Shown here piece after piece: positions 39,784 to 45,401 of a DNA stretch of 45,401 bases; position 1 is the stretch's first letter; every line of letters starts with the position of its first letter. The stretch is from Methylomonas sp. (GTDB taxonomy: Bacteria; Pseudomonadota; Gammaproteobacteria; Methylococcales; Methylomonadaceae). The notes beneath the pieces were generated by a model. The model worked only from the letters and a program-made list of their open reading frames with translations. It had not been told where the DNA came from and made no database searches. Location of the stretch: assembly GCF_023228165.1 (NCBI RefSeq), contig NZ_JALOBS010000036.1, forward strand, positions 1 to 45,401. The letters run 5' to 3'. The translations under genes and the position numbers were made by a program.

Positions 39784-42194
39784 CTACCGCGCAACGCCCC
39801 CGTGCTGATCAACTGTTCACGGTACTGGCTTATGAATATGACCATCATCTGTTCCTGATGGCCGATAGCAGCATAGGCTTTGGTTTTCTTTGTCGGCCGA
39901 TGACGGGTGCCGACGCTAGCGTGTCGGCGCGGGTCAATGTGTTGCTCAATCAGGACTGGCCGCCTGACACCTTGTTACAGGTCAGCCTCTGGACCTCGCC
40001 GGATATTGAGGAAGCGCTGGCGATCATGCAGACCCGACGTCTGAAACAGCAAAAGCCAACCTATAAAACAATGACTCAGGCCAGCGTCGATTTTCTGCGG
40101 CGAGGCACAACCAAAGCCCCGGAAGCAATTTCAGGGGCACGCCTACGACGCAGTCACATTCTGGTCACGATCAAACTGCCGATGGCCTATCCAAGACCCA
40201 GTGAACAAGACATTCGTCGTGCCAGCGAATTGCAAATGGCCACCCAGCAATCGCTGTCGACCATCGGCCTGTATCCGGAACTATTGGACGCCGATCAGTA
40301 TGTCCGTATCCTGAACACGATTCTCAACTGGCAGCCCGATGCCGGCTGGAAAGACCGAGTCGTGCCCGAGTGCGATCCGACCCAACTGATCCGCGACCAA
40401 TTGCTGGATTACGACAACGCGCTCGAACTCGATGAAAAAGGCCTGTGGCTGGGACAAAAACGCGTCAAGACGCTGTCCGCCAAACGCACCCCCGATTATT
40501 TTTACTTCGGCAGCGCCAAAAGCTATCTGGGCGACATTCTGTCGGGCACACGCGGCATTCGTCAAAATGCGTTGCTCAGTCTGACCTTGCATTATCCGGA
40601 TGCCGAATCGACCCGTACCCGACAGGAAGGTGTCCGGCAATTCATCACCAACCAGGTCAATACGCCCATTGCCCGGTTTTTGCCGGTGTTGGTGCAGCGT
40701 AAACACCATTTCGACGTGTTGTTCGATGCCTACCGCGACGGCGACCGGCCGATTCGGGCCTATTTTGGGGTGCTGCTGTTTTGCGACGAAGCCGAAGAAG
40801 CCGCAGCGGTCTCCAATGCACGCGTTTATTTCCGGGAGCTGGGTTTTCAGCTGTTGGAAGACAAGTATTTCTGTCTGCCATTTTTCCTGAATTGTTTGCC
40901 GTTCGGTCCTGAACGCTCCGCGATTGCCGACCTGAAACGCTACCGTACTTTGGCCACCCGGCATGCGATTCCGTTATTACCGCTGTTCGGTGATTGGGCC
41001 GGCACCGGCACACCGACCTTGAACTTTGTTTCGCGTAACGGCGAACACATGGCGGTGTCGCTGTTTGATACCACCGGTAACTACAACCTGTGTATTGCTG
41101 CCGAATCCGGTAAAGGTAAGTCTTTCCTGACCAACGAAATCATCGTCAGCTATCTGACCGAAGGCGCGCAAATTTGGGCGATCGATGTGGGCCGTTCCTA
41201 TGAAAACCTCTGCGAGGTGCTGGAAGGCGATTTCGTCAAATTCACACATGGCTCGAACATCTGTATGAACCCGTTCGAGATCGTGCAGAACTTCGAGGAA
41301 GAAGCCGATATGTTAGCGGGGTTAGTCAGCCAGATGGCGGCACCGACCGAGAAACTCACTGATTTCCAAACTGCGGGTCTCAAACGAATTTTGAAGCAAC
41401 TCTGGACGGATAAAGCGCAGGCCATGTCCGTCGATGACATTGCAAAATGTCTGTGTGCTGAAACCGATCAACGCTTGAAGGATGTCGGCGAACAGTTGTT
41501 TCCCTTTACCACGAAAGGCGAATACGGCCGTTACTTCAATGGCCGCAACAACGCCAAATTTGCCAATGACTTTACCGTGCTGGAACTGGAAGAACTCAAA
41601 GGCCGCAAACATCTGCAGCAGGTGGTGTTACTACAACTGATCTACCAAATCCAGCAAGAAATGTATCTGGGCGAACGCAACCGACCGAAGATCGTCATCA
41701 TCGACGAAGCCTGGGATCTGCTCACCGAAGGCGATGTCGCCAAGTTCATGGAACACGGCTATCGGCGGTTTCGCAAATACGGCGGTGCCGCAGTGACGAT
41801 TACCCAGTCGGTGAACGATTTATACCGCAATGCGGCTGGTCGGGCCATTGTCGAGAACTCGGCCAATATGTACTTGCTCGGCCAGAAAGCTGAAGTCATC
41901 GAAGGCATGAAGCAGGATCGGCGATTGCCATTATCAGACGGTGGCTATGAGTTGCTCAAAACCGTGCATACCTTGCCCGGTGCCTATTCTGAAATCTTCT
42001 TCATCACCGAAATGGGTTCCGGTATTGGCCGGCTGATCGTCGATCCGTTCAAACGCATTCTGTTCTCCACCAAACCTGAAGATGTCAACGCCTTGAAGCA
42101 GTTGCGCCGGCAAGGCTTGAGCCTGGGTGATGCCATTCAACAACTCATCGACAACCGCAGCAGCAAACCCAGGGAGACTACCTATGGATCCTAA
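39780..42194 (+). CDS. traC: TraC, VirB4-like assembly ATPase
   Basis: The 804-residue ATPase powers pilus assembly. An N-terminal TraC/VirB4 domain (about 1-400) is followed by the motor domain with Walker A (AESGKGKS, K447) and Walker B (VIIDEAWD, D642-E643). ATG 39780 overlaps the stop of the small RRXRR gene. The open frame 68 codons further upstream lies inside that gene and is not used. trbI begins 11 bp before its stop. Confidence 0.93.
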   Translation: MTTAQRPRADQLFTVLAYEYDHHLFLMADSSIGFGFLCRPMTGADASVSARVNVLLNQDWPPDTLLQVSLWTSPDIEEALAIMQTRRLKQQKPTYKTMTQASVDFLRRGTTKAPEAISGARLRRSHILVTIKLPMAYPRPSEQDIRRASELQMATQQSLSTIGLYPELLDADQYVRILNTILNWQPDAGWKDRVVPECDPTQLIRDQLLDYDNALELDEKGLWLGQKRVKTLSAKRTPDYFYFGSAKSYLGDILSGTRGIRQNALLSLTLHYPDAESTRTRQEGVRQFITNQVNTPIARFLPVLVQRKHHFDVLFDAYRDGDRPIRAYFGVLLFCDEAEEAAAVSNARVYFRELGFQLLEDKYFCLPFFLNCLPFGPERSAIADLKRYRTLATRHAIPLLPLFGDWAGTGTPTLNFVSRNGEHMAVSLFDTTGNYNLCIAAESGKGKSFLTNEIIVSYLTEGAQIWAIDVGRSYENLCEVLEGDFVKFTHGSNICMNPFEIVQNFEEEADMLAGLVSQMAAPTEKLTDFQTAGLKRILKQLWTDKAQAMSVDDIAKCLCAETDQRLKDVGEQLFPFTTKGEYGRYFNGRNNAKFANDFTVLELEELKGRKHLQQVVLLQLIYQIQQEMYLGERNRPKIVIIDEAWDLLTEGDVAKFMEHGYRRFRKYGGAAVTITQSVNDLYRNAAGRAIVENSANMYLLGQKAEVIEGMKQDRRLPLSDGGYELLKTVHTLPGAYSEIFFITEMGSGIGRLIVDPFKRILFSTKPEDVNALKQLRRQGLSLGDAIQQLIDNRSSKPRETTYGS

Positions 42195-42501
42195 ATCGCA
42201 ATGGCTCAGCACCGTTTTCATTTCAGTCTGTCTGGGCGGCATCGGCGGCTGGCTGGCTGCGCAACAGCAATTACAACAGCCCATCGCTCGATTAAATATG
42301 GTCACACCGATGTTTGTACTTGACCGGGCCAAGCTGATTCAAAGCATTCCACCCAATGCCAGCCAGGAACACATGGCCAAGATCGTCGATGACTGGCAGG
42401 CTCAGGCCAAAAAGCTTAGTGATGCGGGTTATCTGGTCATTGATTCAACGGCAGTGGTGGCTGCACCGGAAGATGTCTATGTTCAGCATCAAACCCGGTA
42501 A
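42184..42501 (+). CDS. trbI: TrbI, F-type inner-membrane pilus protein
   Basis: The 105-residue protein has one N-terminal membrane helix (about 8-25) and a periplasmic domain with DRAKLIQSIPP and DDWQAQAKKL, the F-type TrbI pattern; F TrbI influences pilus outgrowth and retraction. GGGAG precedes ATG 42184, which lies within the 3' end of traC. It is unrelated to the VirB10-like TrbI of RP4. Confidence 0.8.
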   Translation: MDPKSQWLSTVFISVCLGGIGGWLAAQQQLQQPIARLNMVTPMFVLDRAKLIQSIPPNASQEHMAKIVDDWQAQAKKLSDAGYLVIDSTAVVAAPEDVYVQHQTR

Positions 42502-42505
42502 GACT

Positions 42506-43069
42506 ATGCGGTCCAATCATTCCAACATCGCTATCACCAGGACAACCACGACCAAGCAGAAACCCTATCAAACCCGAGCGGCATTACTGCGGTTCATCGT
42601 GAAAGCTTTACCGATTTTATTGCTGGTGTTGGCCGCTGAACGCTATATCGGTCAACGATTTTTAATCGGTGGCGACGACCAGGTCGACCGTTGTCTGCCG
42701 GATAAATGGGTGTATCTGATCGACACTCACAACAAGGACATCTGGCGCGGCGATTTGATTGCCTTTCGCGCCGAACGCATGGCGCCCTTTTTCAAGGATG
42801 GCCAGATCATCGTCAAAATCGCCGCCGGCGTCACCGGCGATACCATTCACGTTGATCCGCAGCACACCATAATCAACGGTGAACGGATCATCGACGGGCT
42901 GCCTTTGACGGAGAAACTCAAAAAACCTGCGACCCAATTCAAACGCCATGAAACCATTCCACCGGCCGCCTATTGGGTCACGGGGCAAACCGACAAAAGC
43001 TTCGATTCACGTTACTGGGGCTATGTCTACGATCATCAAGTGATTGGACGGGCCTATGCGTTGTTTTGA
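42506..43069 (+). CDS. trhF: TrhF-like S26 signal peptidase, Ser-to-Cys
   Basis: The 187-residue inner-membrane protein (helix about 27-44) is an S26-type conjugative signal peptidase of the TraF/TrhF group. It carries the Lys block (IIVKIAAGVTGDTI, K104) and the C-terminal RYWGYV motif. Where the nucleophile serine is expected, the sequence reads DRCLPDKW, with Cys63. This may be a cysteine-nucleophile variant or an altered enzyme. ATG 42506 follows the trbI stop by 4 bp. The next gene starts inside it. Confidence 0.8.
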   Translation: MRSNHSNIAITRTTTTKQKPYQTRAALLRFIVKALPILLLVLAAERYIGQRFLIGGDDQVDRCLPDKWVYLIDTHNKDIWRGDLIAFRAERMAPFFKDGQIIVKIAAGVTGDTIHVDPQHTIINGERIIDGLPLTEKLKKPATQFKRHETIPPAAYWVTGQTDKSFDSRYWGYVYDHQVIGRAYALF

Positions 43070-44258
43070 TTGGTCTAAACATCCTTGGCGTCAAACGGTG
43101 GTCTGTTTGTTCTGTTGGTTCAGTATGCAAGTTGGGCAGGCGGAAGAAGCCTGGCTGCAACGTTCTCAGGCTATTTTGCAAGCCTTGGAAGGCCAGCCTC
43201 GCCCAGACTGGTTGAATGGCCAATCTGAACAGTTGGACGTGAAACGCCAGGCGCAACAAGTTTTCGAGGCCTCGCAAGCAATACGGTCGAATGGGCTAAT
43301 CATGGAATCGCAAAATCCACAGTCGACAATCACTTCAAGCAAGCCTCTCACGCTGTTGTTCGTCTCGTTTTCACTGGGTGAGTCCGCGCTGAAAGGCATC
43401 TTTGAAGAGGCGGCAGGTCGGGATGATGTATTGCTCGTGTTTCGCGGCCCCAAGCCCGGCCAAAAACTACCGGCATTGATGGCCGACCTCAAACGCTTGC
43501 TGAAAGGCATCGACCCCATGCCCAACATCGTGATCGATCCCACCCGTTTTCAACGCTGGTCGGTGTCATCCGTACCGGACATTGTGATCGAACAAAACGG
43601 TAAATCCAAGCTACACGTTCGTGGTGTCAGCAGTCTGTCCTGGCTGGACGAGCAGATTAAAGCCGGCAAGCAGGGTGATTTGGGAACGATGGGCGATGTT
43701 GCTGATATTGTCGAAATCGACTTGCTTGAAGAGATCAAACGTCGGACGGCCGCCATCGACTGGAAACAAAAGCAGCAACAAGCCATCGCTCGGTTCTGGG
43801 ATCAGCAAAAATTTGAAGTGCTACCAGTCGCGCAGGAGGATCGAGATCGAAGCGTGGACTTGACCATCACCGCCCCGCGCGATCTGACAGCACCGAATGG
43901 TCAACTGATCATCCGAGCCGGACAAACCGTCAACCCCTTGGACAAGATGCCGTTTGGCTTATGCCTGAAGGTGTTCGATGCCACGGTGTCGGCACAAGTT
44001 GAGCTGATTCAGCATCAGTCCTGCCACGACAAACAGGCCCGCGTGATGTATCTGGCCACGTCGTTGCCGCGTCAGTCCGGGTGGGACAGCTTGCAGCGTT
44101 TGGAAACTGCGCTGCAGGCCCCGGTGTATTTACTGACGCCGGATGTGCGAAGTCGTTTTCAATTACAGCAAGTACCGGCGATTGTCGAACAAGTCGGCAA
44201 CCAGTTAGTGGTTCGTGAACGCAAGCTGCCTGTTTCAACAGCGGGAGCTAAATCATGA
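43056..44258 (+). CDS. traW: TrbC-TraW fusion
   Basis: The 400-residue secreted protein joins two F-plasmid proteins: an N-terminal TrbC-type thioredoxin-fold domain (about 95-210; LLFVSFSLGESALKGIF, VPDIVIE) and a C-terminal TraW domain (about 215-395; VEIDLLEEIKRR, and the repeat ending VRSRFQLQQVPAIVEQ). Such fusions are normal in SXT and IncA/C. Both parts help assemble the pilus in the periplasm. ATG 43056 has GGACGGG upstream and overlaps trhF. Confidence 0.88.
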   Translation: MRCFDWSKHPWRQTVVCLFCWFSMQVGQAEEAWLQRSQAILQALEGQPRPDWLNGQSEQLDVKRQAQQVFEASQAIRSNGLIMESQNPQSTITSSKPLTLLFVSFSLGESALKGIFEEAAGRDDVLLVFRGPKPGQKLPALMADLKRLLKGIDPMPNIVIDPTRFQRWSVSSVPDIVIEQNGKSKLHVRGVSSLSWLDEQIKAGKQGDLGTMGDVADIVEIDLLEEIKRRTAAIDWKQKQQQAIARFWDQQKFEVLPVAQEDRDRSVDLTITAPRDLTAPNGQLIIRAGQTVNPLDKMPFGLCLKVFDATVSAQVELIQHQSCHDKQARVMYLATSLPRQSGWDSLQRLETALQAPVYLLTPDVRSRFQLQQVPAIVEQVGNQLVVRERKLPVSTAGAKS

Positions 44259-45292
44259 AGCGATTACAGCGGACGGCTATCATGGCCTTGGGTTTTTTAT
44301 GGCTGTTGATCTCGGGTGTAACAGCGGCCGAAACCACTACCAATAGCGTCGACCCGTTGTGCTCGGATGCCGAACTGTGGTCCGGCAAGCTGATTACCGA
44401 TATTTGTTGGAGCTGCTTGTTTCCGATTCGTGCAGCCGGGGCATCGCTGGGTGGCGGCAATGTGCCCAGTATTGCTACCGACGAGAAGTTCTGTTTCTGT
44501 ACCGACAGTATGAACATTCCGGAACTCGGTATGACCATGGGCTTATGGAATCCGGCAAGACTAATCGAGATCGTCCGCAATCCCTGGTGTTCGCCTGCGC
44601 TGGGCGGGCATAAATTCAGTGCCTCGAACGTGCGTCTGATTGCCACCACTGGCAAGGCGGACTTCGATGCCAGCGAAATGTCGTTCTTCAATTATCACTA
44701 TTTTGCTTTTCCGCTGACTATCCTGCTGGACCTGTTCTGGGATGGCCGCTGCAACAGCGATGGCTACCGGGATTTTGATTTGCTGTATGTCTCGGAACTC
44801 GATCCGACCTGGAATAACGATTTGTTGGCGTTTTTTACCAGTCCGGAAACGGCGTTGTTCGCCAATCCGGTAGCCATTTCCGCTTGTGTCGCCGATGCCG
44901 TGGCTGCAGCCACTGGCAATCCTTTGGATACGTTGTTCTGGTGTGCCGGTGCTTGGGGCCATATGTATCCCTTATCCGGCATTTCGCCGACCAGCTACGG
45001 CACCGATCCGCGCATCACCAGCTTTTTGGCCACGCGGGCGACGGCAGCTTTACATCGACGTGGGCTAGCCTGGAAAACGGCAGGTAACGATGCCTTGTGC
45101 GGCGGCTACATCTATCCCTTCATCCCCAAATCGCAATACCGGCTATCGATGTTTTATCCGGTCGCGGAAACCGACTCCAATCACGCTATTGGCGAAACTA
45201 CTTTCAAATGGGGTGCGGGTCGCACTTATCCAGGACCGGGTGAAGATCATCTCTACCTCCTTTGGAGGTGGGTCGACTGTTGTCTATTCTAG
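44255..45292 (+). CDS. traU: TraU, DNA-transfer and pilus protein
   Basis: The 345-residue secreted protein (signal peptide about 1-24) is rich in Cys (about a dozen, including CWSC, CFC and the terminal WRWVDCC), as TraU proteins are. TraU is needed more for DNA transfer than for the pilus itself, and its disulfides explain the nearby DsbC. It overlaps traW by 4 bp. Its length and terminal motif indicate it is complete. Confidence 0.92.
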   Translation: MKRLQRTAIMALGFLWLLISGVTAAETTTNSVDPLCSDAELWSGKLITDICWSCLFPIRAAGASLGGGNVPSIATDEKFCFCTDSMNIPELGMTMGLWNPARLIEIVRNPWCSPALGGHKFSASNVRLIATTGKADFDASEMSFFNYHYFAFPLTILLDLFWDGRCNSDGYRDFDLLYVSELDPTWNNDLLAFFTSPETALFANPVAISACVADAVAAATGNPLDTLFWCAGAWGHMYPLSGISPTSYGTDPRITSFLATRATAALHRRGLAWKTAGNDALCGGYIYPFIPKSQYRLSMFYPVAETDSNHAIGETTFKWGAGRTYPGPGEDHLYLLWRWVDCCLF

Positions 45293-45355
45293 GGAGAACT
45301 GTTCACGATGCATCAGTCTAACACATTGATTAAGAATACTAATGTGAGGTCAACC

Positions 45356-45401
45356 GTGAACAGAACACTCCTGAAAGCAAGTAGTATTAACCCGATCATA
45401 A
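45356..45401 (+). CDS. traN: Probable start of traN (cut by window end)
   Basis: A GTG at 45356 preceded by GAGG at good spacing opens a frame reading NRTLLKASSINPII, which could be the start of a signal peptide; the frame runs off the window. An ATG at 45308 in the same frame has a more distant GGGAG. In SXT and IncA/C the gene after traU is traN, encoding the mating-pair adhesin. The name rests on gene order only. Confidence 0.4.
   Translation, partial: MNRTLLKASSINPII

Noticed and set aside
45293..45355. An insertion sequence end after traU
   Set aside because: traU ends with its normal terminal motif and I see no inverted terminal repeat; a start for the next transfer gene explains the sequence.

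Overview
The window looks like part of a conjugative plasmid from a gammaproteobacterium. It carries a TrfA-type replicon (initiator gene plus an iteron origin at 7657-8867) and a nearly complete F-type (MPF_F) conjugation system with a MobH-class relaxase, laid out as in SXT/R391 and IncA/C elements. The host is probably a methylotroph or methanotroph (Methylococcales-like). That is an inference, resting mainly on a DUF6513/pterin-binding/DUF4346 protein of the tetrahydromethanopterin type encoded at 32822-34201; no methane- or methanol-oxidation gene is present to prove it.

Layout. 1-6676: a zinc-ribbon membrane protein (+) faces the 3' end of the traF-traH-traG operon (-). 6677-9440: control and replication region with a candidate oriT, a MobI-like gene, an origin (perfect DnaA box, three AGATTA repeats 11 bp apart, a 16-bp inverted repeat, eight 17-bp iterons) and a lipoprotein-trfA pair (-). 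9445-14308: traI-traD-traJ (+). 14309-34340: about 20 kb of cargo. 34488-45401: traL-E-K-B, dsbC, traV, traA, a small RRXRR/PLMP-like gene, traC, trbI, trhF, a trbC-traW fusion, traU and the probable start of traN (+).

Cargo. oxyR and a secreted catalase-peroxidase (katG) are divergent. nrdA-nrdB encode an oxygen-dependent class Ia ribonucleotide reductase behind a cobalamin riboswitch and a pair of NrdR-box-like sites. After these come a CWC-like cysteine-rich protein, a secreted pentapeptide-repeat protein, a PepSY protein, two small hypothetical proteins, exbD-exbB with divergent tonB, a small helical periplasmic protein, and metR divergent from metE, a MetF-like reductase and the DUF6513 pterin-binding protein. 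RNR Ia and MetE are the B12-independent versions of two functions that often need B12, and the nrd riboswitch senses B12. The cargo therefore reads as a B12-sparing and oxidative-stress package inserted between traJ and traL.

Wiring. A conserved element of about 54 bp, built on a near-perfect 30-bp palindrome, stands in front of all three transfer transcription units: traFHG, the divergent traIDJ / lipoprotein-trfA pair, and traL onward. This suggests one regulator controls transfer and, through trfA, replication. All family names come from reading the proteins; no database search was run.
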